From the NCBI GenBank assembly GCA_028714055.1, contig JAQTNB010000013.1, positions 1 to 11,407 on the forward strand: 11,407 nucleotides of DNA. The letters run 5' to 3'. This document shows, piece after piece, positions 1 through 5,832 of the stretch. Source of the DNA: Candidatus Omnitrophota bacterium. GTDB lineage: Bacteria > Omnitrophota > Gorgyraeia > Gygaellales > Profunditerraquicolaceae. The position numbers and the translations under genes were made by a program. Every line of letters starts with the position of its first letter. The stretch's first letter is position 1. The notes beneath the pieces were generated by a model. That model ran no database searches. It was given only the letters and a program-made list of their open reading frames with translations, and had not been told where the DNA came from.

Positions 1-1
1 G

Positions 2-217
2 CTTTATTTCAAACAGGGCAGGCTCACAGAGGCGGTGGGAGAGCTTGAACGGGCGGCAAAGCTCCTTGATGATCCGGTGATCTTCGATCATCTGGGAGAA
101 GCGTATTTCCGCGCCGGGGATATCCAGAAGGCCAAGGCAAGCTGGGAAAAGTCCCTCGAGCTTGATTCCGGGCAGGATGAGATCAAACAGAAGATAGAAA
201 GGCTTGATACGCAATGA
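2..217 (+). CDS. TPR-repeat protein, C-terminal fragment (5' end outside window)
   Basis: The reading frame is open from base 2 to the TGA at 215-217, giving the last 71 residues of a protein that begins upstream. An ATG at 35 lies in frame, but homologous-looking repeat sequence continues before it, so it is probably not the start. The fragment holds about two tetratricopeptide repeats. The clearer one has the pattern HLGEAYFRAGDIQKAKASW followed by a helix ending in LELD, with the small and large residues in TPR helix A/B positions. TPRs are protein-interaction scaffolds; nothing here gives a specific partner or catalytic role. Its stop overlaps the ATG of the transketolase N-subunit by four bases (ATGA), so the two are very likely translationally coupled. 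The family call is good, the function unknown. Confidence 0.75.
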   Translation, partial: LYFKQGRLTEAVGELERAAKLLDDPVIFDHLGEAYFRAGDIQKAKASWEKSLELDSGQDEIKQKIERLDTQ

Positions 218-1023
218 CCGAGATACGCGAGCTTCAGGAGAAGGCAAAACAGATCCGCAGGCTTATCGTGCAGATGCTTGCCGAGGCCGGCTCAGGCCAT
301 CCGGGAGGGAGCCTTTCATCGGCGGACCTCATAACCGCGCTCTTCTTTTCGGTCCTGCGCCATAACCCCAAAGAACCCTCCTGGCCGCAGCGCGACCGTT
401 TCCATATGTCCAAAGGCCACTGCTGTCCCTTATGGTATGCGGTGCTTGCCGAATCGGGGTATTTTCCTCTGGAGCGCCTTTTGACCCTTCGTAAGATGGG
501 TTCGATGCTGCAGGGGCATCCGGACAGGCGCACGCCCGGCGTAGAGGTTGCTTCAGGCTCTCTTGGCCAGGGTTTGTCCGTTGCTTTAGGCATGAGCCTG
601 GCTGCCAGGATCGATAAGCTTGATTACCGTGTCTATGTGCTCCTGGGTGACGGCGAGAGCCAGGAAGGCAATGTCTGGGAGGCGGCAATGGCCGCCAGTC
701 ATTACGCCTGCGATAACCTGTGCGCGATCATCGATTATAACGGTTTTCAGATAGACGGCAGGACTTGCGATGTGATGAACCTGGAGCCCCTGGCTCAGAA
801 ATGGCAGGCCTTCGGCTGGCACACCATCGAGATCGACGGGCATGATATGCAGCAGATAGTAGAGGCCTATAAAGAGGCGCAAGGGATTAAGGGAAAGCCA
901 AGCGTGATCATCGCCCGCACCATCAAAGGCAAGGGCGTTTCGTTTATGGAGAATGTCGTTGATTTTCACGGCCGGGCCCCGACCAAAGAAGAAGCCCAGA
1001 AGGCCCTGCAGGAATTGCGTTAA
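214..1023 (+). CDS. Transketolase, N-terminal (TPP-binding) subunit
   Basis: This is the 269-residue pyrophosphate-binding half of a split transketolase, which transfers two-carbon ketol units between sugar phosphates in the non-oxidative pentose phosphate pathway (cytoplasm). Visible motifs are GSGHPGGSLSSAD (27-39), MSKGHC (65-70), GSLGQGLSVALG (115-126) and the thiamine-diphosphate/metal motif GDGESQEGNVWEA (145-157) with the metal-ligand Asn at 176. HGRAP at 252-256 is typical of the end of this subunit. About 270 residues is normal for the separate N-subunit. The ATG at 214 overlaps the TPR gene stop, and the C-terminal subunit follows 27 bases after the stop, so the pair should form one enzyme. 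Related split enzymes include apulose-4-phosphate transketolase (AptA/AptB), so the exact substrate is not proved. The general call is secure. Confidence 0.93.
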   Translation: MTEIRELQEKAKQIRRLIVQMLAEAGSGHPGGSLSSADLITALFFSVLRHNPKEPSWPQRDRFHMSKGHCCPLWYAVLAESGYFPLERLLTLRKMGSMLQGHPDRRTPGVEVASGSLGQGLSVALGMSLAARIDKLDYRVYVLLGDGESQEGNVWEAAMAASHYACDNLCAIIDYNGFQIDGRTCDVMNLEPLAQKWQAFGWHTIEIDGHDMQQIVEAYKEAQGIKGKPSVIIARTIKGKGVSFMENVVDFHGRAPTKEEAQKALQELR

Positions 1024-1050
1024 CGGTTACGGGGAGAAAAGAGCTCAAAA

Positions 1051-1980
1051 ATGGCAGAACAATTGTACCAGCGCGACGTTTACGGCAAGACGCTCATTGA
1101 ACTAGGCAAAGCCCGCCCGGATATCGTGGTCTTTGACGCGGACCTTTCAAGCTCCACGCGCACGGGCGTTTTTGCCAAAGAGTTCCCGGAGCGGTTTTTT
1201 AATTTCGGGGTCGCCGAACAGAATATGATGGCGACTGCCGCGGGGATGGCCAGCTGCGGCAAGACCGTCTTTGTCTCGACCTTTGCCATATTTGCCACCG
1301 GCCGCGCATGGGACCAGGTGCGCAACTCCGTTTCATACAGCAATTTTAACATCAAGATCGTCGCCACGCATGCCGGCATCACCGTCGGGCCCGACGGCGC
1401 AAGCCACCAGGCGCTGGAAGACATCTCTCTGATGCGCGTTATACCGAACATGAACATCATCGTCCCCTGCGACGGGCCCCAGACGAAAGAAGCGATCAGT
1501 GCCTGCGCCGCGACGCCCGGCCCGTTTTATGTGCGCCTGAGCAGGCCGCGTATCCCGACTATCGAGAATAAGGGGGAATTCAAGCTGGGTAAAGCCCAGG
1601 TCTTGCGCGAGGGCAAGGATGTTACGCTCATTGCCTGCGGCCTGATGGTCGCCACGGCCCTTGAGGCAGCCGCAAACCTTGCCGCAAAGGGCATCCAGGC
1701 GCGGGTGGTCAACATCCATACTATCCGGCCGCTTGATGCCGAGGCAATACGCCAGTCCGCGCGCCTGACCAAGGGGATCGTCGTCTGCGAAGAGCACACG
1801 GTCACCGGGGGCCTGGCCTCCAGCGTCGACGAAGTGGTCGCTGAAAGCTGCCCCACCAGGGTCGTCCGCGTAGGCGTTAAAAACAGATACGGCCAATCGG
1901 GAGAGCCTCAGGACCTCCTTAAGGAGTATAACCTGACCAGCCTCGATATTGAAAAGGCAGCGCGCGCCGTCATTGCGTAA
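1051..1980 (+). CDS. Transketolase, C-terminal (pyrimidine-binding) subunit
   Basis: This 309-residue protein is the partner of the preceding subunit. It contains the Pyr domain (about 1-165) and the transketolase C-terminal domain (about 185-305). The catalytic glutamate that activates TPP is in FNFGVAEQNM (Glu56), with the following GMA and a Gly/Ala-rich helix. The substrate-loop motif THAGITVGPDGASHQ spans 106-120 (His119), and VCEEHTVTGGLAS (245-257) is the usual C-domain signature. Its length matches stand-alone C-subunits. A GAG at 1041-1043 lies seven bases before the ATG as a modest ribosome binding site. All key residues look intact, so an active heterotetramer with the N-subunit is expected. 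It could feed ribose-5-phosphate to Prs, encoded 3 kb downstream; that link is inference from context. Confidence 0.93.
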   Translation: MAEQLYQRDVYGKTLIELGKARPDIVVFDADLSSSTRTGVFAKEFPERFFNFGVAEQNMMATAAGMASCGKTVFVSTFAIFATGRAWDQVRNSVSYSNFNIKIVATHAGITVGPDGASHQALEDISLMRVIPNMNIIVPCDGPQTKEAISACAATPGPFYVRLSRPRIPTIENKGEFKLGKAQVLREGKDVTLIACGLMVATALEAAANLAAKGIQARVVNIHTIRPLDAEAIRQSARLTKGIVVCEEHTVTGGLASSVDEVVAESCPTRVVRVGVKNRYGQSGEPQDLLKEYNLTSLDIEKAARAVIA

Positions 1981-1986
1981 TCTGAT

Positions 1987-2892
1987 GTGAGAAAGCTCAC
2001 CCTTCCTTCTTACGCCAAGTTAAACCTCTACCTTCAGGTCCTCTCAAAACGCCCCGATAAATTCCACAGCATAAAGACCCTTTTTGAGCGCATCGACCTG
2101 TGCGATACGCTCACCTTTACGCTGCGCAAAGACCCCCGCATAAACGTTTTTTCGGATTCGCCTCAATTACCCCGCCGGAGTTCTCAGAACCTCGCCTATC
2201 GCAGCGCTTCCCTTTTGCAGGAGCGCTTTGGGGTCCGGCAGGGCGTGGATATCGGGATAACCAAGCGTATCCCGGTCGGCGCAGGAATGGGGGGCGGCTC
2301 AAGTAACGCCGCGACAACGCTTCTGGCGCTCAATAGACTCTGGAAACTCGGCCTTCCCCGCAGGACGCTTCTTTCCCTGGCGGCGGAAATAGGCAGCGAT
2401 GTGCCGTTTTTTATTCATGATACCCCTTTTGCCGAGGCAGGCGGAAGAGGAGAAAAGATCCGCCTGCTCCCGCGCCTCTCTCAAAGGGCCCTTTGGCACG
2501 TTGTAGCGGTCCCGCGGGTCAAGGTGCTCACTCCCCGGATATACCGGGGGTGGGATGAGCTTGCAAAAAAGGCCGCGAAAGGCCCAAACGCCCCATTGAC
2601 AACGGCAAAATATAGTGTTAGAATACCTATTTTAGCATTGGAAAAAAACGATAAAATACTGCTTGGCAAGGCCCTTTTTAACGGCCTCCAGCAGGTGACC
2701 TGCGGTTTATATCCAGAGGTAGGGCGCATTGCAAAGGCCCTGCGTGCCTGGGGAGCGGAATTAGTCTTGATGTCGGGCAGCGGCCCGGCTGTATTTTGCA
2801 TCTGTTCATCCCGGAAGGAGGCTTTTTCCCTGGTTAGACGGATCAGTGAGAGCAAGACGGGGTGGCGTGTTTTTGCCGCCCGCACCCGCTAA
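1987..2892 (+). CDS. ispE: 4-diphosphocytidyl-2-C-methyl-D-erythritol kinase
   Basis: IspE phosphorylates CDP-methylerythritol at the 2-hydroxyl using ATP, a middle step of the MEP isoprenoid pathway. The 301 residues show the three GHMP-kinase motifs: SYAKLNLYLQV (8-18, Lys11 in the catalytic lysine position), the glycine-rich ATP loop PVGAGMGGGSSNAAT (96-110), and SGSGPAVF (263-270). GSDVPFF (136-142) supplies the catalytic aspartate (Asp138). The start is GTG at 1987; an ATG two bases earlier runs straight into a stop. There is no clear Shine-Dalgarno sequence, and the start is six bases after the transketolase stop, so coupling is likely. Residues around 202-225 are coded by an unusually A+T-rich stretch that contains a promoter-like sequence. 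The length is slightly above the usual ~285 residues. Confidence 0.93.
   Translation: MRKLTLPSYAKLNLYLQVLSKRPDKFHSIKTLFERIDLCDTLTFTLRKDPRINVFSDSPQLPRRSSQNLAYRSASLLQERFGVRQGVDIGITKRIPVGAGMGGGSSNAATTLLALNRLWKLGLPRRTLLSLAAEIGSDVPFFIHDTPFAEAGGRGEKIRLLPRLSQRALWHVVAVPRVKVLTPRIYRGWDELAKKAAKGPNAPLTTAKYSVRIPILALEKNDKILLGKALFNGLQQVTCGLYPEVGRIAKALRAWGAELVLMSGSGPAVFCICSSRKEAFSLVRRISESKTGWRVFAARTR
2596..2624 (+). promoter_or_regulatory. Candidate sigma70-type promoter inside ispE, upstream of spoVG
   Basis: A perfect -35 TTGACA (2596-2601) is followed after exactly 17 bases by TAGAAT (2619-2624), five of six matches to the -10 consensus. The surrounding sequence is clearly more A+T-rich than the rest of ispE. 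Initiation would fall near 2631, about 290 bases before the spoVG start. This could drive spoVG and the tRNA separately from transketolase/ispE. It is a sequence match only, within a coding region. Confidence 0.45.
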
Positions 2893-2917
2893 AGAGGCTT
2901 CAGAAGGAGGTCTGCGC

Positions 2918-3340
2918 ATGGAGATAACCGAGGTCAGGATTTTCCTTAAGGATTCGCCGGATAAGAAACTCAAAGCGTATGCAACCGTCACTTTTGATAA
3001 TGCGTTTGTCGTGCGCAATATCAAAGTCATCGAAGGGTCTAATGGCCTTTTTATTGCCATGCCTTCCCGGAAAGTCAAGCAGCCCTGCCCGAAATGCGGG
3101 TTTAAGAACGAAGCGCGCAGTAAATATTGCAATCAATGCGGCTCATCGCTTCCGGTAACCCCCCGGCCCACCGGCCCGGAAGCCGCCGGGAGCGCCCAGT
3201 CGGAGCATAAGGACCTGGCCCATCCCATTACCCAGTCCTTCAGGGAGTATCTTCAGAAGAGGATACTGGAAGCGTTTGATCACGAGAAGAAGACAGGCTC
3301 AACCATTGAGGCCGGGCACACCGAATTTGACGCAGAGTAA
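2918..3340 (+). CDS. spoVG: SpoVG-family regulator with an inserted zinc-ribbon-like module
   Basis: SpoVG proteins are small nucleic-acid-binding regulators. The N-terminal part (1-51), with MEITEVRIF, the FDNAFVVRNIKVIEG strand and NGLFIAMPSRK, and the segment KDLAHPITQSF plus helix (98-121) are classical SpoVG. Between them, where ordinary SpoVG has a short loop, is an insert of roughly 44 residues holding CPKCG (57-61) and CNQCG (71-75). This four-cysteine pattern is typical of a zinc ribbon and is followed by a Pro/Gly/Ala-rich linker. An acidic tail ends the protein. Total length is 140 residues, against about 85-100 for usual SpoVG. I chose the ATG at 2918 because AGGAGG (2905-2910) sits seven bases upstream and MEITEV matches the family N-terminus; the frame is open back to 2846 but that part lies in ispE. 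The gene follows ispE as in Bacillus. Confidence 0.88.
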   Translation: MEITEVRIFLKDSPDKKLKAYATVTFDNAFVVRNIKVIEGSNGLFIAMPSRKVKQPCPKCGFKNEARSKYCNQCGSSLPVTPRPTGPEAAGSAQSEHKDLAHPITQSFREYLQKRILEAFDHEKKTGSTIEAGHTEFDAE

Positions 3341-3361
3341 CAGTTTGAGGTTCGCAAGGAC

Positions 3362-3432
3362 TGCCCGGTAGTGTAATGGTAGCACATCAGAATTTGGGTC
3401 TGAGTGTTGAGGTTCGAATCCTCACCGGGCAA
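3362..3432 (+). tRNA. tRNA-Gln (anticodon TTG)
   Basis: A 71-base cloverleaf folds completely by eye. The acceptor stem is 3362-3368 with 3425-3431 (seven pairs, first pair T-A as is typical of glutamine tRNA). The D arm is 3371-3374/3382-3385 with loop AATGGTA. The anticodon stem is 3387-3391/3399-3403, and the loop ATTTGGG places TTG at 34-36. The variable loop is four bases. The T arm is 3408-3412/3420-3424 with loop TTCGAAT. The discriminator is A3432. The 3' CCA is not encoded, so a CCA-adding enzyme is needed. It sits between spoVG and glmU on the same strand, with no clear promoter of its own, so it may be processed from the spoVG transcript. Confidence 0.95.
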
Positions 3433-3434
3433 CT

Positions 3435-3471
3435 GTACTTTTTTGCCTTGCGGAGCAAGGCAAAAAAGTAC
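3435..3471. repeat. Perfect 17-bp inverted repeat directly after tRNA-Gln
   Basis: Arms 3435-3451 and 3455-3471 are perfect reverse complements around the three-base loop GGA. The G+C part is GCCTTGC/GCAAGGC, flanked by T6 on the 5' side and A6 on the 3' side. An intrinsic terminator would have the opposite order (A-run, G+C stem, T-run), so neither strand ends in a T-tract after the stem. The element starts two bases after the tRNA discriminator. It may instead protect or process the tRNA 3' end, or be a dispersed palindromic element; neither is shown. Confidence 0.85.
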
Positions 3472-3483
3472 GTCCCGCAGCCT

Positions 3484-3538
3484 ACTTCAAAATTGTTGAG
3501 TCTTCTGCCAAAGGCAGAAGACGAAAGAATTTTGAAGT
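3484..3538. repeat. Nested imperfect palindrome (two stacked stems) before glmU
   Basis: An outer 11-bp stem (3484-3494 with 3528-3538) encloses a five-by-five internal loop and an inner perfect 10-bp stem GTCTTCTGCC/GGCAGAAGAC (3500-3509 with 3513-3522) closed by AAA. No T-run follows the inner G+C stem, so it is not a canonical terminator. Together with the 3435-3471 repeat it fills most of the 153-base gap between the tRNA and glmU. The rest of the gap has only a TATTAT at 3566-3571 as a possible -10, with no convincing -35. Confidence 0.8.
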
Positions 3539-3585
3539 GTTTAGGCAAGGGATAGATTAAGTCGTTATTATGGAATCATAACCCC

Positions 3586-4863
3586 ATGCCAAAAAAACTC
3601 ACTAACCTCACCGTCATCATCTTAGCCGCCGGAGAAGGGAAGCGCATGAAATCGGCGCTTCCGAAAGTGCTGCATCCTGTGTGCGCAAGGCCGATGCTGG
3701 GCTATGTGCTTGACCTGGTAAAGCAGCTTAAGCCGAAAAAGACGATCACCGTCGTCGGGCACGGCCGGCACCAGGTGGAAGAATTCCTGCGGGGAGCCCG
3801 CACCCTCGTAGTCAGGCAAAAAAAGCTTTTGGGCACTGCCGACGCGGTCAAACAGGCGCTTGCGCGCTTAAGCGGGTCAAGCGGCACGGTCCTGGTCCTT
3901 TACGGTGATACGCCTTTGTTAAAAGCCGGGACGGTTGAGCAGCTTCTTGACGCGCACGCCAAGTCGCGTGCCGATATTACGCTGCTTACCGCGCGTATGG
4001 ATAAACCCGCGGGTTACGGCCGGATCCTGCGGGATAAATACGGAAGTATCTGCGGGATAGCCGAAGAAAAAGATGCCGACGATTTTCAGAAAGAGACCAA
4101 AGAGATCAATACCGGTATTATGTGTTTTAACACCCGGAGCCTCAAGGAGGCGCTCAAGCTCATAAAACCGAGCCCGCGGACAAAGGAATATTACCTGACT
4201 GACGCGATATCCATCCTCTACCGGCGCGGCGGGATCATCGAAGGGGTGGTGCTTGAAGACGCGCAGGAAGCCATGGGGATCAACTCGCGCAAGGAACTGA
4301 GTGTTGCTTCGTCTCTTATGCAAGGCCGCATCAATGACGGCTTGATGGAGCGGGGAGTTACGATCGTCCATCCCCCGAGCGCCTGCATTGCCTACGGCAC
4401 CCGGATCGGCCGGGATACCGTGATTTATCCCTTTACAGTCATCGAAAGGGGTGTTAAAATTGGTAATCGCTGTTCAATAGGCCCCTTTATCCACCTCAGG
4501 GAGGGGACAACGCTCGGTAATGAGGTTGTGGCCGGTAATTTCCTTGAGGTCGTGCGTTCCTCAGTCGGCGCAAAATCTTTCATAAAGCATTTCAGTTATA
4601 TCGGAGACAGCCGCCTTGGCAGGTCGGTTAATATAGGCGCAGGGAGCGTTACTGCCAACTTCGACGGCCTTAAAAAAGGAAATACGGTGATCGGGGACAA
4701 TGCTTTTATCGGCTCGGATACGGTATTGGTAGCGCCGGTAAAGATCGGGGCCCGGGCAAAGACCGGGGCAGGGTGCGTGGTCACCCGGGGAAAGCAGGTG
4801 CCGCCGGGCTCGACGGTCATCGGCATCCCGGCACGCCCGTTGGTAAAAAAGCATACGAGGTAA
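3586..4863 (+). CDS. glmU: Bifunctional GlcNAc-1-P uridyltransferase / GlcN-1-P acetyltransferase
   Basis: GlmU makes UDP-GlcNAc, the precursor of peptidoglycan and lipopolysaccharide, in the cytoplasm. The N-terminal nucleotidyltransferase domain (about 1-230) has LAAGEGKRMKSALPKVLHP (13-31), GTADAV (83-88), the metal-binding YGDTPLL (106-112, Asp108), NTGIMCF (175-181) and YYLTDAI (202-208). The C-terminal left-handed beta-helix (about 262-415) has hexapeptide repeats and the acetyltransferase motifs HLREGT (303-308), KHFSYIGD (334-341) and NIGAGSVTANFDG (349-361). By eye the catalytic-type His335, Tyr338, Asn349 and Arg305 are kept. The Lys aligned with E. coli Lys351 is Val323, and the Tyr of CNYDG is Phe359. 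At 425 residues it is shorter than the E. coli enzyme (456), and its end (IPARPLVKK) is unlike typical GlmU. The RBS is weak (GGA at 3572-3574). Confidence 0.9.
   Translation: MPKKLTNLTVIILAAGEGKRMKSALPKVLHPVCARPMLGYVLDLVKQLKPKKTITVVGHGRHQVEEFLRGARTLVVRQKKLLGTADAVKQALARLSGSSGTVLVLYGDTPLLKAGTVEQLLDAHAKSRADITLLTARMDKPAGYGRILRDKYGSICGIAEEKDADDFQKETKEINTGIMCFNTRSLKEALKLIKPSPRTKEYYLTDAISILYRRGGIIEGVVLEDAQEAMGINSRKELSVASSLMQGRINDGLMERGVTIVHPPSACIAYGTRIGRDTVIYPFTVIERGVKIGNRCSIGPFIHLREGTTLGNEVVAGNFLEVVRSSVGAKSFIKHFSYIGDSRLGRSVNIGAGSVTANFDGLKKGNTVIGDNAFIGSDTVLVAPVKIGARAKTGAGCVVTRGKQVPPGSTVIGIPARPLVKKHTR
4432..4460 (+). promoter_or_regulatory. Candidate extended -10 promoter inside glmU, upstream of prs
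   Basis: TTTACA (4432-4437) and TAAAAT (4455-4460) are each one mismatch from the consensus and are separated by exactly 17 bases. TGT just before the -10 fits the extended -10 (TGn) form. Initiation would be near 4467, about 400 bases before prs. It lies in coding sequence, so chance resemblance is quite possible. Confidence 0.28.
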
Positions 4864-4866
4864 TCC

Positions 4867-5805
4867 ATGGATAAATTGATGGTATTCAGCGGCAACGCAA
4901 ACCCGCAGCTGGCAAAGGATATCTGCAAGTATCTCAAGATCAGCCTTGCGGATGCCCTGGTCGAACGTTTCAGCGAAGGGGAGATCCGCGTCAAGATAAA
5001 CGAGAACGTGCGCGGCAGGGACGTTTTTGTCGTTCAACCGACATGCCCTCCCCCCAACGAGAACCTGATGGAGCTTTTGATCATGCTTGACGCGCTGCGC
5101 CGTGCTTCCGCCCAGCGCATAACCGCGGTGGTCCCGTATTTCGGGTATGCGCGCCAGGACAGGAAAGACCAGCCGCGCGTGCCGATCACCGCGAAGCTGG
5201 TGGCAAACCTCCTGACGGTCGCCGGCGCAAACAGGATCCTGACCATGGATCTGCATGCGGGCCAGATCCAGGGGTTTTTCGATATCCCGGTGGACCATCT
5301 TTTTGCCGTCGGGGTGATCAACGATTATTTTTCCAAGAACAAATTCAAGGACATCGTCGTGGTCTCGCCGGATGTCGGCAGCATAAAGATGGCGAGGGCC
5401 TACGCGAAGAGGATGAGCGCGGGGCTGGCGATCATCGACAAAAGAAGGATATCGCCGGAGAAGACCGAGGTCATGCACATCCTCGGTGAAGTGGAAGGGC
5501 GCGACGCGCTTATCGTTGACGACCTGATCGCGACCGGCAGCTCCCTGATAGAGGCAGTGGAGACCCTCAAGGCCGCGAAGGCCAGAAGTGTCAGGGCGGC
5601 GATCACGCACGGGGTCTTATCGGGGCCGGCGGTCGAGCGGATCGATAAATGCAAAGACCTTCAGGAGCTGATCATAACCGACAGTATCCCTTTGCCTAAA
5701 GAGAAGCAGCATCCCCGGATCAAGGTGCTTTCGATCGCCGACCTTTTGGGCGAGGCGATCAAGCGGATTCGCACGGAAGAATCGGTGAGCAGTTTGTTCG
5801 ACTAA
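4867..5805 (+). CDS. prs: Ribose-phosphate pyrophosphokinase (PRPP synthetase)
   Basis: Prs transfers the pyrophosphoryl group of ATP to ribose-5-phosphate, giving PRPP for purines, pyrimidines, NAD, His and Trp. The 312 residues are the usual length for class I enzymes. Motifs in order are FSEGEIRVKI (35-44), YARQDRKD (94-101, ATP-binding loop), the divalent-cation/ribose signature DLHAGQIQGFFDIP (128-141), VVSPDVG (165-171) and the ribose-5-phosphate loop VDDLIATGSSL (217-227). That last loop differs from the common DDMIDTGGT/DDIIDTAGT form: the second acidic residue is Ala222 and the Gly-Thr end is Ser-Ser. GAGG at 4857-4860, overlapping the last codons of glmU, is the likely ribosome binding site, six bases before ATG. 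glmU ends only three bases upstream, the same order as in Bacillus (glmU-prs-ctc). Confidence 0.95.
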   Translation: MDKLMVFSGNANPQLAKDICKYLKISLADALVERFSEGEIRVKINENVRGRDVFVVQPTCPPPNENLMELLIMLDALRRASAQRITAVVPYFGYARQDRKDQPRVPITAKLVANLLTVAGANRILTMDLHAGQIQGFFDIPVDHLFAVGVINDYFSKNKFKDIVVVSPDVGSIKMARAYAKRMSAGLAIIDKRRISPEKTEVMHILGEVEGRDALIVDDLIATGSSLIEAVETLKAAKARSVRAAITHGVLSGPAVERIDKCKDLQELIITDSIPLPKEKQHPRIKVLSIADLLGEAIKRIRTEESVSSLFD

Positions 5806-5832
5806 TCAACGCACATTTAAACGGAGCATGGT

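Noticed and set aside
1333..1896. Minus-strand open frame opposite the transketolase C-subunit
   Set aside because: It overlaps conserved catalytic-domain codons on the other strand and has no recognisable domain.
2846..2917. 24-residue N-terminal extension of SpoVG
   Set aside because: It lies in the end of ispE, whereas AGGAGG and the family-type MEITEV start are at 2905-2920.
3435..3538. The two palindromes as Rho-independent terminators
   Set aside because: Neither has a T-run directly after a G+C-rich stem on either strand.
3532..3571. glmU promoter from TTGAAG (3532-3537) and TATTAT (3566-3571)
   Set aside because: The spacing is 28 bases, far from 16-18, and no better -35 fits the TATTAT.
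4561..5610. Long minus-strand open frame (349 codons) opposite glmU and prs
   Set aside because: It is antisense to two intact, motif-complete genes, has no family resemblance and no RBS. It reflects codon bias of the plus-strand genes.
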